From Pannonibacter carbonis (GTDB lineage: Bacteria; Pseudomonadota; Alphaproteobacteria; Rhizobiales; Stappiaceae): a stretch of 64,000 nt of DNA. Shown here piece by piece: positions 26,343-39,706 of this stretch (its first letter is position 1; the number at the start of each line of letters is the position of its first letter). The DNA is taken from contig NZ_PUDR01000004.1 in NCBI RefSeq assembly GCF_003012935.1, positions 186,001 to 250,000 on the forward strand. The letters are read 5' to 3'. Below the pieces are notes generated by a model. That model was not told the DNA's origin. It searched no databases and saw nothing but the letters and a program-made list of their open reading frames with translations. Position numbers and translations under genes: made by a program.

Positions 26343-28186
26343 GCCGGCCGTCCGGCTGGCAGGGAAATCGTGAACCGGGCCCCCGTCACCCGTGGCTCAC
26401 CGCTCTCGGGATCCTTTTCCATGCGGTTCTCGGCGCTGATCGTACCCTTGTGCGCCTCGATGATCTGGCGCGAAATCGAGAGGCCAAGACCGGAATTGTT
26501 GCCGAAATCCTCGCCATCGGGCCGGTCGGTGTAGAAGCGCTCGAAGATGCGCTCGATCTTCTCGGCCCGGATGCCGGGACCGTCATCGTCAACCGTGACG
26601 AGGATACGCCCCGCCTTGCGGCTCGCACCGATCCGGACATTCCCCCCCTCGGGGGAAAACGAGCGGGCATTGTCGATCAGGTTGTTGATCACCTGCGCCA
26701 GGCGGCTGTCATAGCCCATCATCTCATAAGGGTTTTCGGGCTTCTTCTCGCCCGGTTTGTCCGGCTTCACATCCGCAATGGCCAGGATCACCCGAGGCAT
26801 GTCGTCGCTGGCCCGCTGGTTGCTCATGTCGGCCACACCGCGCAGGAGTTTTGCCACATCCAGAACCTCGGCGTTGCCGCGCGACAGTTCCGCATCGAGG
26901 CGCGAGGCATCGGAAATATCGGTGATCAGTCGATCCAGCCGCCGCACATCATGCTGGATCACCTCCAGCAACCGGGCTCTCGACGTATCGGACTTGGCCA
27001 GCGGCAAGGTCTCCACGGCGCTGCGCAGGGACGTCAGCGGGTTTTTCAGCTCATGCGCAACGTCAGCGGCAAAGCGCTCGATGGCATCCATACGATTGTA
27101 GAGCGCATTGGTCATGTCGCGGAAGGCCCGCGCCAGATGGCCGATCTCATCCTGGCGGTCAGAGAAGTCCGGAATTTCCTGGCGCGAGTTCGAGCCCTTG
27201 CGCACCCGCTCCGCTGCTGCTGCCAGCCGGCGCACCGGACCGGCAATCGTACCGGCCAGAAGCACGGACATGATGAACATCACGCCCGCTGCCACCAGAA
27301 ACACTCGCATGATGGCGATGCGCTCGGCACTGACAATGGCGTCGATGTCGCCGCCCTGTGTGGACAGCAGCAGCGTTCCCAGCACAGCGCGAAAACGCTG
27401 GATCGGCACTGCCACCGATACAATCAGTTCGCCGCGTTGCGACACGCGCACGACACTGGCCGGCGACCCGGCAAGGGCGGCCTCGACCTCCGGATAGACC
27501 CGGCCATCACCGCCACCGGCCTCAAGATACAGCGGCAGATCGCCCTGGCGCAGCCAGAGCTTGGTCGACTGCCAGACCCGGTCGAGCATACCGATCTCCT
27601 CGCCCTCGGGCGGCGGCAGATCGAAGCGCAGGATCTGGGGACCGGAATAGAGATGGCGCGAATCCAGGATCAGCATGCCGTCCGGATCATAGATCCGGGC
27701 ACGGGTCTTGGTCGGCGAGATCAGCCGCCGCAGCACAGGCCCAACCCGCTCCGGATTGACCGGAAAATCCAGCGATGTCAGAGAGTTGGAGTCTGGCCCC
27801 AAGGTCTCGCCAGCCTGAAGCTGCAGCAGCTTTTCCGGGTCGACGCTGATGGCGCCGGTGTCCACCGTGGCAGAGGCGGCAATTGCGCTGGCGATGATTT
27901 CGCCCTGGGTCAGCAGGCTCTGCACCCGGGCATCAATCAGCCCGGCGCGGAACTGGTTCAGATACAAAATGCCGGATACCAGCGCGATCAGCCCGGCCAG
28001 ATTGAGCACGACGATGCGCTTGGTCAGCGAGGAGAAGACATAGGTGCCGAGGAAGGCGCCAATGCGCAGGCGGGCCCGTCGGCGTAGGCGCGGATTGCCA
28101 AGCCGTCGCAAGGGTGCAGCACCCCGATCGCCGGCCGCTTCGGCCGGGCGCAAGGCCATGTCGTCCTTGTCCGCTTCACTAACCAT
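26339..28186 (-). CDS. chvG: Sensor histidine kinase ChvG (ExoS/BvrS family)
   Basis: 615 aa. Transmembrane helices near 50-75 and 290-315 flank a periplasmic sensor domain; HAMP follows (GPVRRLAAAAERVRKG), then the H-box DVAHELKNPLTSLR with the phospho-accepting His near 378, and HATPase motifs NLIDNARSFSPEGG, DDDGPGI and NSGLGLSISRQI. ChvG responds to acid and envelope conditions, inhibited by ExoR in rhizobia, and phosphorylates ChvI. Genes chvI-chvG-hprK are co-directional. Confidence comes from both sequence and synteny. Confidence 0.93.
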   Translation of the reverse strand: MVSEADKDDMALRPAEAAGDRGAAPLRRLGNPRLRRRARLRIGAFLGTYVFSSLTKRIVVLNLAGLIALVSGILYLNQFRAGLIDARVQSLLTQGEIIASAIAASATVDTGAISVDPEKLLQLQAGETLGPDSNSLTSLDFPVNPERVGPVLRRLISPTKTRARIYDPDGMLILDSRHLYSGPQILRFDLPPPEGEEIGMLDRVWQSTKLWLRQGDLPLYLEAGGGDGRVYPEVEAALAGSPASVVRVSQRGELIVSVAVPIQRFRAVLGTLLLSTQGGDIDAIVSAERIAIMRVFLVAAGVMFIMSVLLAGTIAGPVRRLAAAAERVRKGSNSRQEIPDFSDRQDEIGHLARAFRDMTNALYNRMDAIERFAADVAHELKNPLTSLRSAVETLPLAKSDTSRARLLEVIQHDVRRLDRLITDISDASRLDAELSRGNAEVLDVAKLLRGVADMSNQRASDDMPRVILAIADVKPDKPGEKKPENPYEMMGYDSRLAQVINNLIDNARSFSPEGGNVRIGASRKAGRILVTVDDDGPGIRAEKIERIFERFYTDRPDGEDFGNNSGLGLSISRQIIEAHKGTISAENRMEKDPESGEPRVTGARFTISLPAGRPA

Positions 28187-28263
28187 CGCAATCCGCTGCT
28201 GCGGCCCTGCTGGCGTCTACATCGCCGGCGCGGCGCAGGCTCCCTGCCACCCGCGCGCCGAAC

Positions 28264-28962
28264 TCAGGTCTCGCGAAAGCGATAACCGACGCCATAGAGC
28301 GTTTCGATCATGTCGAAATCATCGTCGACCATCTTGAATTTCTTGCGCAGTCGCTTGATGTGGCTGTCGATCGTCCGGTCGTCAACATAGACCTGATCGT
28401 CATAGGCCGCGTCCATGAGGGCATTGCGGCTCTTGACCACACCCGGGCGCTGCGCCAGGGCCGAGAGGATCAGGAACTCCGTCACCGTCAGCGTCACCGG
28501 CTTGCCGTTCCAGGTGCAGGTATGGCGCTCCTGGTCCATCAGCAGCAGGCCCCGCTCCAGCAGCTTGTCGGCATCCTCGCGCGGAGACGAGGCATCGCGC
28601 GGCGAAACGCGGCGCAGGACAGCGCGGACACGCTCTACCAGCAGGCGCTGCGAGAACGGCTTCCGGATAAAATCATCCGCGCCCATCTTGAGCCCGAACA
28701 ACTCGTCGATCTCGTCGTCCTTGGAGGTGAGGAAGATCACCGGCATGTCGGACGTCTGGCGCAGACGGCGCAGCAGCTCCATGCCATCCATGCGGGGCAT
28801 CTTGATGTCGAAGATGGCCAGCGTCGGGGGATCAGTCAGCAGGCCGTCCAGCGCCGATGCGCCGTCCGTGTAGGTCTGGACCCGGTAGCCTTCGGATTCC
28901 AGAGCAATCGACACCGAAGTCAGAATGTTGCGGTCGTCATCGACCAAGGCAATCGTCGGCAT
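28264..28962 (-). CDS. chvI: Response regulator ChvI (BvrR family)
   Basis: 232 aa OmpR-type regulator. Receiver: acidic DDD near 8-10, phosphorylated Asp52 in [12 protein letters not shown], conserved Lys in [11 protein letters not shown]-binding winged helix in the C-terminal half ([12 protein letters not shown], then [16 protein letters not shown]). I chose the ATG at 28962 ([10 protein letters not shown]); an ATG at 28992 would add 10 residues. It is divergent from pckA over a shared AT-rich control region. Confidence 0.93.
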   Translation of the reverse strand: MPTIALVDDDRNILTSVSIALESEGYRVQTYTDGASALDGLLTDPPTLAIFDIKMPRMDGMELLRRLRQTSDMPVIFLTSKDDEIDELFGLKMGADDFIRKPFSQRLLVERVRAVLRRVSPRDASSPREDADKLLERGLLLMDQERHTCTWNGKPVTLTVTEFLILSALAQRPGVVKSRNALMDAAYDDQVYVDDRTIDSHIKRLRKKFKMVDDDFDMIETLYGVGYRFRET

Positions 28963-29419
28963 GATGCGGGTCTTCGTCCTCTGATCCGTCAAGGTGTTAT
29001 CTCACTTTCAGCGTTTGGCCCCGCAATTGCGCATAAAATAAGGCATTGGCTCACCAGCACCAAACCTTAAAGCGTCAATTAAGGCAGAACAGCAGAACGA
29101 CTTTCATTAATCGGCAAAGCTGTGACCTGCGTCACGCGCTGCCTCCGCGATTGACCTGTGCACCCTCAGTCAACGGAATAAGACAAGACAAAAGCAGCAG
29201 CGCCACAGTTTTGCTTAAATTCGAACAGTGAAATAAATCATGTTGGCAAGTCTTCGTCTTTTAATCGATTTAGTATGACGGTTCTCCAAAAGGGTCACTT
29301 GTTGCAGAAATCCCAATCAACTAGGGTCCGACTGCCGCGGGACTTGGGAGGCAGCGTAAAGGTAAATGCCCGTCCCCCCGCCGCTCCACTTCAGGTTCTT
29401 CGACAGGGATTGCGCGACC
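28963..29419. promoter_or_regulatory. Divergent control region between chvI and pckA (457 bp)
   Basis: AT-rich relative to flanks, especially 29030-29120 and 29210-29280, with no supported gene. A possible pckA promoter is TTGTTG at about 29300 with a 17-base spacer to TAGGGT at about 29323, a weak match. It serves two divergent operons of one physiological circuit, so binding sites for ChvI or other metabolic regulators are expected here but I cannot identify one with confidence. Confidence 0.5.
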
Positions 29420-31030
<1,611 letters not shown>

Positions 31031-31051
31031 ACGGGCAGCTTGACTTCAGGA

Positions 31052-31073
31052 CCGTCTGTCCGCCGGCAGACGG
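31052..31073 (+). terminator. Stem-loop after pckA, no T-tract
   Basis: CCGTCTG (31052-31058) pairs with CAGACGG (31067-31073) around an 8-base loop, 21 bases after the stop. Absence of T residues makes termination uncertain. Confidence 0.4.
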
Positions 31074-31231
31074 CTCACCGCAGCGTCCCAGGGCAACCTG
31101 GGGCGCTGTTTTCGTTTGAGCACCGCTGCGACAGTTCCGCGGCTGATGACAGCCGTGACCCTTTCCGCCATCTGAACCGCCCTATATGCTCAATGGAACG
31201 GAGAATACTATCGCCGTCAGGGAGGCAGTGC

Positions 31232-31588
31232 ATGCAACCGGGGACGCAATCGGGGTCCGCTCCGCACCACCTCGACGTTCTGGCCGTGGCTGAACGCTGG
31301 GTGCAGTCGGGGCGCAAGGCGGCCATTGCGACTGTTGTCGAGACCTGGGGCTCTGCTCCCCGTCCGGTCGGCTCTCACCTCGTCATCGATTCTGAAGGCA
31401 ATTTCGAAGGATCGGTGTCCGGCGGTTGTGTCGAAGGGTCCGTCGTGAGCGAGGCGCTGGATGTGATCGCCAGTGGCCGTGCAACGATGCTCGAGTTCGG
31501 TGTGGCGGATGAAACCGCCTGGCGCGTCGGCCTGTCCTGTGGCGGCCGGATCCGCGTCTATGTGGAGCCCGTGACCGATGCGGCTTGA
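31232..31588 (+). CDS. XdhC/CoxI family protein, N-terminal domain protein
   Basis: 118 aa matching the XdhC_CoxI domain: AIATVVETWGSAPRPVGSHL near 30-49 and the conserved GSVSGGCVEGSV and VGLSCGGRI motifs. XdhC-type proteins hold and insert sulfurated molybdenum cofactor into xanthine-dehydrogenase/CO-dehydrogenase family enzymes. GGGAGG sits at a good distance before the ATG at 31232. The C-terminal Rossmann half is encoded separately by the next gene, which starts 11 bases before this stop. Confidence 0.87.
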   Translation: MQPGTQSGSAPHHLDVLAVAERWVQSGRKAAIATVVETWGSAPRPVGSHLVIDSEGNFEGSVSGGCVEGSVVSEALDVIASGRATMLEFGVADETAWRVGLSCGGRIRVYVEPVTDAA

Positions 31589-32294
31589 TCTCCTTTCGGC
31601 CCTGAATGAGGCCAGGGCCCAGCGTCAGGCGGCGATCCTTGTGACTGATCTGCAAGACGGCAGCCAGCGCCTTGTCCAGGCCGCCACCCTGTCCGCTGAC
31701 GACCCTCTGTATCCTGAGCTGGAGAAGCGCTTTCGCAGCGGTGCGTCTGGTCAGGTCGAGGCGCCGGACGGCCGCGCCGCATTTCTGACGGTTTCGGTTC
31801 CCTCGCCACGGCTCGTGATCATCGGCGCTGTCCATATCTCGCAGGCGCTGCTGCCAATGGCCGAGATCGCGGGCTTTGACGTGACGGTCATTGATCCGAG
31901 AACGGCCTTTGCCAGCGAGGAGCGCTTTCCTCCCCGCGTGCTGCGGGCCGAGTGGCCGGACGAGGTGCTCGCCCGAACGCCGCTGGACGCCTACACCGCG
32001 CTCGCGGCCGTGACGCATGACCCCAAGATCGATGACATGCCCTTGATCGCGGCGCTGCGGGCGGGATGCTTCTATGTCGGCGCGCTCGGCAGCCGCAAGA
32101 CGCACGGCAAGCGGGCAGAGCGATTGATGACCGCCGGACTGACAGAGGCGGACGTCGCCCGCATCAAGGCGCCGATCGGCCTCAGCATCGGCGCTGCCTC
32201 CCCGGCCGAGATTGCGGTTGCCGTGCTGGCGGAAATCATCGCCGCCCTGCGCCAGACAACGGTAGCCCGGTCTGACAGCCCGGTGATCCTCTGA
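31578..32294 (+). CDS. XdhC family protein, C-terminal Rossmann domain protein
   Basis: 238 aa. The central VIIGAVHISQALLPMAEIAG is a Rossmann-type nucleotide-binding segment (GAVHIS instead of the more usual GAGHVA), followed by VIDPRTAFA, AVTHDPKIDD and FYVGALGSRKTHGKR, all typical of XdhC C-terminal domains. It overlaps the previous gene and its own stop overlaps the next start (TGATG), so the three proteins are probably made together. No molybdenum hydroxylase structural gene is in the window. Confidence 0.87.
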   Translation: MRLDLLSALNEARAQRQAAILVTDLQDGSQRLVQAATLSADDPLYPELEKRFRSGASGQVEAPDGRAAFLTVSVPSPRLVIIGAVHISQALLPMAEIAGFDVTVIDPRTAFASEERFPPRVLRAEWPDEVLARTPLDAYTALAAVTHDPKIDDMPLIAALRAGCFYVGALGSRKTHGKRAERLMTAGLTEADVARIKAPIGLSIGAASPAEIAVAVLAEIIAALRQTTVARSDSPVIL

Positions 32295-33904
32295 TGCGCT
32301 TTGGTCCGGTTCCCCTCGCCGAGGCCGCTGGTGCATTTCTTGCGCATAGCCAGCGTATAGGCGAACGCGTGCTGAAAAAGGGTCACACCCTGACATCCGA
32401 CGATGTCACAAGGCTGGCCGAGGCCGGCCTCACATCCCTTGTCGTGGCCCGGCTTGAGCCTGGCGACATCCCGGAAGATAGCGCGGCCCAGCAGCTCGCA
32501 AGTGCCGTCGCCGGGCAGGCCATTGTCACCGACGCGCCGTTCACGGGGCGGGTCAATCTCTATGCCGAGGCCAATGGCGTGTTGCAGCTCGACGTGGCTG
32601 CGATCCATCGCTTCAACCGGATCGATCCGGCGATCACTCTTGCCACCTTGCCGGACCTGACCGCCGTTGAAGCTGGACGGATGGTTGCCACGGTCAAGAT
32701 CATTCCCTTTGCTGTACCGGGCCAGTCCGTCGCCGTCGCAGAAGCGGCGGCCCGCGCGGCGGTGCGCATCGCTCCCTATCGGCCGCGCCCGGTCGGTCTG
32801 GTCGCAACGCAGCTGCCGCAGCTCAAGACCGTGACCATGGACAAGACCCGCCGCGTCCTTGAGCAGCGCCTGTCGCCATCCGGAAGCCTGCTGCTCCCCG
32901 AAATCAGGACAGAGCATGCCGCCCACGCTGTCGCAGCGGCTTTGCAGGAGCAACTAGGGCAAGGCGCCGGTCTGATGATTCTTTTCGGCGCATCGGCGGT
33001 CGTGGACCGGGCGGATGTGCTTCCCGAAGCCATCCGGCTTGCCGGCGGGACGGTTCACCACTTTGGCATGCCGGTTGACCCCGGCAATCTGCTGCTGCTG
33101 GGCGACGTTGCCGGCGTGCCGGTCATCGGCGCACCGGGCTGCGCCCGCAGCCCAAAGGAGAATGGCTTTGACTGGGTGCTGCAGCGCCTGCTTGCCGACA
33201 TCCCCGTTACTGTCGACGAAATCACCGCGTTTGGCGTTGGAGGCCTGCTGATGGAAATCACCTCCCGGCCGCACCTGCGCGAGCCGGTCCCCCCTCGCCC
33301 GAACCGGCGCTATGGCGCGCTGGTCCTGGCTGCCGGACGTTCGAGCCGGATGGAAGGGGGCAACAAGCTCCTGGCCCGTCTGGAGGGCCGCAGCCTCGTC
33401 GCCCATGCGCTCGATGCGGCCTGCAACAGCAGCGTCTGCGATGTTGTTCTGGTCACGGGGCATATGGGAGACAGTGTCGCACGGGAAGCCGAAGGTCATT
33501 CGGCGCGAATTGTCCACAATCCGGATTTTGCCTCTGGCATGGCAAGTTCCATCCGGGCGGGACTGCAGGCGCTGCCGGGCGATCTGGATGGTGTCATCGT
33601 CCTTCTGGGCGACATGCCCGGCGTCACGGCTGCAATGGTGGACAAACTGATTGCGGCGCATGATCGGGACAAGCGGCATCTCATCATTGTCGCCACGGCA
33701 GAGGGCAAGCGCGGCAATCCTGTGCTGTTCGACACGGTTTTCCTCGAAGAGCTGAAAGCACTAGAAGGCGACATCGGCGCAAGGCACCTGATCGCCCGAG
33801 AGGCCGAGATCGTGGCCGAAGTGGAACTCGGCGGGGCCGCCCGGCTCGACCTCGACACAAGGGAAGCACTTGCGGCCGCCGGGGGAGAACTAAACATCAG
33901 TTAA
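32294..33904 (+). CDS. MoeA-like molybdopterin-binding / MocA-like cytidylyltransferase fusion
   Basis: 536 aa with two parts. Residues 1 to about 335 resemble a MoeA/MogA molybdopterin-binding domain (GASAVVDRADVLPEAI and GMPVDPGNLLLLG near 235-270). Residues about 338-536 are a GT-A nucleotidyltransferase of the MobA/MocA type: VLAAGRSSRMEGGNK near 342, DMPGVT metal-binding Asp and RGNPVLFD. MocA makes molybdopterin cytosine dinucleotide for XDH-family enzymes. With the XdhC pair upstream this is a cofactor-maturation operon. The fusion is known in alphaproteobacteria; the exact nucleotide (CTP or GTP) is inferred. Confidence 0.85.
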   Translation: MRFGPVPLAEAAGAFLAHSQRIGERVLKKGHTLTSDDVTRLAEAGLTSLVVARLEPGDIPEDSAAQQLASAVAGQAIVTDAPFTGRVNLYAEANGVLQLDVAAIHRFNRIDPAITLATLPDLTAVEAGRMVATVKIIPFAVPGQSVAVAEAAARAAVRIAPYRPRPVGLVATQLPQLKTVTMDKTRRVLEQRLSPSGSLLLPEIRTEHAAHAVAAALQEQLGQGAGLMILFGASAVVDRADVLPEAIRLAGGTVHHFGMPVDPGNLLLLGDVAGVPVIGAPGCARSPKENGFDWVLQRLLADIPVTVDEITAFGVGGLLMEITSRPHLREPVPPRPNRRYGALVLAAGRSSRMEGGNKLLARLEGRSLVAHALDAACNSSVCDVVLVTGHMGDSVAREAEGHSARIVHNPDFASGMASSIRAGLQALPGDLDGVIVLLGDMPGVTAAMVDKLIAAHDRDKRHLIIVATAEGKRGNPVLFDTVFLEELKALEGDIGARHLIAREAEIVAEVELGGAARLDLDTREALAAAGGELNIS

Positions 33905-34146
33905 CCTTTGGCAAAGCCATGTGATTTCTGAGCAGCTCTTATGCCGTCAAAAGAGTTGCGTTGCAGCAATCAGGTGCTTATGTATGCACCACTCGCGTTG
34001 CCACGCGGCAGGCCGGGCTCGCCCGCGCCTCGCGTTCCAGCAACCAGGATTTCATAGACAGGTGCGCTCGCAAGGCCGTCCCGGAACCCCCGGGCCAACG
34101 GCCGGCTTTTTGCGCTTTCCAGTCGAGATATGACATGAGGATGACC

Positions 34147-34350
34147 ATGGATCTGAGCTTGCCCCGTCCGGGCCGCTGCAAATGGGCAGAAGGCGATACC
34201 GGCAATTACACGTTCCCGTGCAACCAGCGCGTCGATGCAGGTGTGTCTTACTGCACCGATCACCGTGCCCTGGTCTACATGCCGCCGGAAGAGCGTCGCC
34301 GCTCCAAGCCGGCCAACAGCTCGGCAAGCTTCAAGCGAATCGCCGCCTAA
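34147..34350 (+). CDS. Small GcrA C-terminal-like protein
   Basis: 67 aa. The sequence CKWAEGDTGNYTFPC near 11-25, then SYCTDHRALVYMP, follows the pattern of the C-terminal part of GcrA (C-W-x-x-GDP, F-x-FC, YC-x-x-H, Y-x-P), the sigma-70-interacting region of that cell-cycle regulator. The N-terminal DNA-binding domain of GcrA is absent. Possible starts are 34135, 34141 and 34147; GAGG six bases before 34147 favours the last. An intrinsic terminator follows 37 bases after the stop. Function unknown; a sigma-factor-binding or zinc-binding role is inference. Confidence 0.7.
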   Translation: MDLSLPRPGRCKWAEGDTGNYTFPCNQRVDAGVSYCTDHRALVYMPPEERRRSKPANSSASFKRIAA

Positions 34351-34387
34351 CAAAAACATAAGCGGCGCACGTGGCCCCATCGCGTGC

Positions 34388-34426
34388 AAAGAAGCCCGGA
34401 GCGAAAGCCCGGGCTTCTTTGTGTTT
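34388..34426. terminator. Bidirectional intrinsic terminator between the GcrA-like gene and atpC
   Basis: AAAGAAGCCCGG pairs with CCGGGCTTCTTT (12 bp) around a 9-base loop and is followed by GTGTTT on the plus strand; the reverse strand also ends in TTT. It separates two convergent genes. Confidence 0.85.
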
Positions 34427-34512
34427 ATGGGCATGTCTGCGCCAGCAAAAGCAAAGGGCAGGTACCTCGCGGTCCTGCCCTTCACTCATATCAGCATGCA
34501 GCGTTCTTGCGA

Positions 34513-34920
34513 TCAGGCTGCCTTGAGCGCTGCCTGGATTTCGCGAAGCTGGCTCAACAGCATTTCTGCCTTCTGCCGGCTTGCGTCATCACGTGCATCG
34601 GCGACGTCTTCTTCAGCGTCCTTGACATGCTGCGCAAGCACGTCGGCCTTCAGTTCGGTAACCGGCACGGCCATCTCGGCAAGCACGGTAAGACCGTTGC
34701 CGTTGACGTCGGCAAAGCCGCCGCGCACGAAAAACTCGACAACCTGGCCGCCGTCCTTGCGAACCTTCAAGAGGCCCGGACGGACGGTGGACATGAACGG
34801 GCTGTGATCCTTGAGGACGCCGAACTCGCCTTCGCTGCCCGGCACGGTAACCTCAAGCACTTTCTCCGACACGAGAAGGCGCTCGGGCGAGACAAGCTCG
34901 AACTGGAATGGCTGTGCCAT
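34513..34920 (-). CDS. atpC: F1 ATP synthase epsilon subunit
   Basis: 135 aa. The N-terminal beta-sandwich ([34 protein letters not shown]) and C-terminal helical hairpin are intact. Epsilon couples and inhibits F1. It is last in the atpHAGDC operon, 106 bases after atpD; as usual in alphaproteobacteria the Fo genes are elsewhere. Confidence 0.95.
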   Translation of the reverse strand: MAQPFQFELVSPERLLVSEKVLEVTVPGSEGEFGVLKDHSPFMSTVRPGLLKVRKDGGQVVEFFVRGGFADVNGNGLTVLAEMAVPVTELKADVLAQHVKDAEEDVADARDDASRQKAEMLLSQLREIQAALKAA

Positions 34921-35026
34921 CTGGCAAGTCCTTTACTGGTCGACTGGCTGGCAATCGGATCGTGAAACGAGGCGCGACTGGCGCGCCCCGGTTGAGCGGC
35001 CGCCGGGTTACCGGCGGCCTGTTGCA

Positions 35027-37349
<2,323 letters not shown>

Positions 37350-37385
37350 GGCCGCCCCCGCTCCTTCTCAGACAGCGTTCCGGGA

Positions 37386-38915
37386 TTAAGAGAAGCTCTT
37401 GGCGAAAGCATCGATCGCCGCGCGCAGGCGGGCGGTCAGCTCGTCGTCGAGAGCCTTCTTCTGCCAGATCGCGTCGAGAAGGTCCTTGTGCTCACCACGC
37501 AGGGAAAGCAGCAGACCAGCCTCGAAGTCGCGAACGCGATCGACGGCGATCTTGTCCAGGTAACCATTCACGCCGGCGTAAATCACCGCAACCTGCTCCT
37601 CGGTCTTGAGGGGCGAGAACTGCGGCTGCTTCAGCAGCTCGACGAGACGGGCACCGCGGTTCAGCAGACGCTGGGTGGTGGCGTCGAGATCCGAGCCGAA
37701 CTGGGCAAAGGCCGCCATTTCGCGGTACTGCGCCAGCTCGCCCTTGATCGGGCCTGCAACCTGCTTCATCGCCTTGATCTGAGCCGAAGAGCCCACGCGG
37801 GACACCGACAGGCCGACGTTAACCGCCGGACGGACGCCCTGGTAGAACAGGTCGGTTTCAAGGAAGATCTGACCGTCGGTGATCGAGATCACGTTGGTGG
37901 GAATGTAGGCCGACACGTCGTTCGCCTGGGTCTCGATGACCGGGAGAGCGGTCAGCGAACCGTTGCCATTGGCATCGTTCAGCTTGGCCGCGCGCTCCAG
38001 CAGACGCGAGTGCAGGTAGAACACGTCGCCCGGGAAAGCTTCACGTCCGGGCGGACGGCGCAGAAGCAGGGACATCTGGCGGTAAGCCACGGCCTGCTTG
38101 GACAGATCGTCATAGCCGATCACGGCATGCATGCCGTTGTCGCGGAAGAACTCGCCCATGGCGCAGCCGGCGAACGGAGCCAGGAACTGCAGCGGAGCTG
38201 CGTCCGAAGCGGTCGCGGCGACGACGATGGAGTACGGCAGGGCACCTGCGTCTTCCAGGGTCTTCACGAACTGGGCAACGGTGGAGCGCTTCTGGCCGAC
38301 CGCAACGTAGATGCAGTACAGCTTGTTGCTCTCGTCGTCACCGGCGTGCAGGGACTTCTGGTTCAGGAAGGTGTCGAGCAGAATGGCGGTCTTGCCAGTC
38401 TGACGATCACCGATCACCAGTTCGCGCTGGCCACGACCGACCGGGATCAGGGCGTCAATCGCCTTGAGGCCGGTGGACATCGGCTCGTGCACGGACTTGC
38501 GCGGCAGAATGCCAGGCGCCTTGACGTCCACGCGGCGACGCTCGGTCGCCTCGATCGGGCCCTTGCCGTCCAGCGGGTTGCCCAGCGGATCGACAACGCG
38601 GCCGAGCAGGCCCTTGCCGACCGGGACTTCCACGATGGCGCCGGTGCGCTTGACGGTGTCGCCTTCCTTGATTTCGCGGTCGGAACCGAAAATCACGATA
38701 CCGACGTTGTCGGTTTCGAGGTTCAGCGCCATGCCACGCACGCCGCCCGGGAACTCGACCATTTCACCGGCCTGGACATTGTCCAGGCCGTAGACGCGGG
38801 CGATACCGTCACCGACGGACAGCACCTGACCAACCTCAGTCACCTCGGCATCCTGGCCGAAGCTCTTGATTTGGTCCTTGAGGATAGCGGAAATTTCCGC
38901 GGCCCGAATATCCAT
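37386..38915 (-). CDS. atpA: F1 ATP synthase alpha subunit
   Basis: 509 aa. P-loop [10 protein letters not shown] near 169-178 (non-catalytic nucleotide site), [17 protein letters not shown] signature near 363-379. Normal length. The ATG overlaps the atpH stop by one base (TGATG), so the subunits are translationally coupled. Confidence 0.97.
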   Translation of the reverse strand: MDIRAAEISAILKDQIKSFGQDAEVTEVGQVLSVGDGIARVYGLDNVQAGEMVEFPGGVRGMALNLETDNVGIVIFGSDREIKEGDTVKRTGAIVEVPVGKGLLGRVVDPLGNPLDGKGPIEATERRRVDVKAPGILPRKSVHEPMSTGLKAIDALIPVGRGQRELVIGDRQTGKTAILLDTFLNQKSLHAGDDESNKLYCIYVAVGQKRSTVAQFVKTLEDAGALPYSIVVAATASDAAPLQFLAPFAGCAMGEFFRDNGMHAVIGYDDLSKQAVAYRQMSLLLRRPPGREAFPGDVFYLHSRLLERAAKLNDANGNGSLTALPVIETQANDVSAYIPTNVISITDGQIFLETDLFYQGVRPAVNVGLSVSRVGSSAQIKAMKQVAGPIKGELAQYREMAAFAQFGSDLDATTQRLLNRGARLVELLKQPQFSPLKTEEQVAVIYAGVNGYLDKIAVDRVRDFEAGLLLSLRGEHKDLLDAIWQKKALDDELTARLRAAIDAFAKSFS

Positions 38916-39529
38916 CAGCCGACCTCTTTCATTGCGAACTTAAGAGAATTGAGCTTGGTGCGCAGCGACGTATCGACCATACGGCTGCCCACCTTGACGA
39001 CAAGGCCGCCAATGAGAGCAGGGTCGACGCGCGCGGCGATGTTGATCTTCTTGCCCGTGGAGGCAGAAAGACCCTCCTTGAGCGCCGCGACATGAGCATC
39101 CGACAGCGGAGCTGCGGAGACGACCTCGGCCGTTGCCTCGCCACGCTTTTCAGCGAGCAGGGCGCGGAAGGCCTTGATCATGTCGGGAAGAACGAAAAGA
39201 CGGCGGTTCTTGGCTGCAAGCTTGACGAAGTTGGCGGCCAGACCGGTGATGCCTGCCTTGGTCAGCAGGGCGTCAAGCGCCGCCTGCTGTTCGTCGGCAG
39301 TAAACACCGGGCTGCGCACAAGACGGACGAGATCCGCGCTTTCGGCCAGCATGGAGTCGAAAGCTGCGAGGTCACGCTCGACCTCACTGGTCGCGCCACC
39401 GTCTTCGGCAAGTTCGAGCAGGGCTGCGGCATACCGCTTTGCCACGCCGGAAACGAGAGTTGTGTTGTCAGTCACCTGATCCGAGCTCTCTGACACAATT
39501 CCAAGGCGCCGCACCAGACTATCCGTCAC
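38915..39529 (-). CDS. atpH: F1 ATP synthase delta subunit (OSCP)
   Basis: Up to 204 aa from a GTG at 39529; family members are usually near 186 aa and the homologous part begins at [17 protein letters not shown], so an internal GTG about 17-18 codons downstream is the more likely start. The C-terminal [21 protein letters not shown] (KVGSRMVD core) is diagnostic. Delta ties the F1 head to the b-subunit stalk. First gene of atpHAGDC; the 177-base gap to priA should contain the promoter. Confidence 0.92.
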   Translation of the reverse strand: MTDSLVRRLGIVSESSDQVTDNTTLVSGVAKRYAAALLELAEDGGATSEVERDLAAFDSMLAESADLVRLVRSPVFTADEQQAALDALLTKAGITGLAANFVKLAAKNRRLFVLPDMIKAFRALLAEKRGEATAEVVSAAPLSDAHVAALKEGLSASTGKKINIAARVDPALIGGLVVKVGSRMVDTSLRTKLNSLKFAMKEVG

Positions 39530-39706
39530 AATGCCTTGAAATTTATTGGGTTTTCAGGGTCAATTGGATTGACGGCAGAACCGCGCCCCCAGAAGCCGCG
39601 CCTCGAATAACACAGGCCGATGTGGTGTGCAACTTCACAAGGGCGGACAATGGCCGCAATTGCGAAGGATTCTTGCCGCAGCCGTTCGCCCCTGTCACAA
39701 ACGCTG

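Noticed and set aside
28963-29419. Riboswitch or sigma-54 promoter upstream of pckA
   Set aside because: No GG-N10-GC -24/-12 pattern and no recognised riboswitch core was seen.
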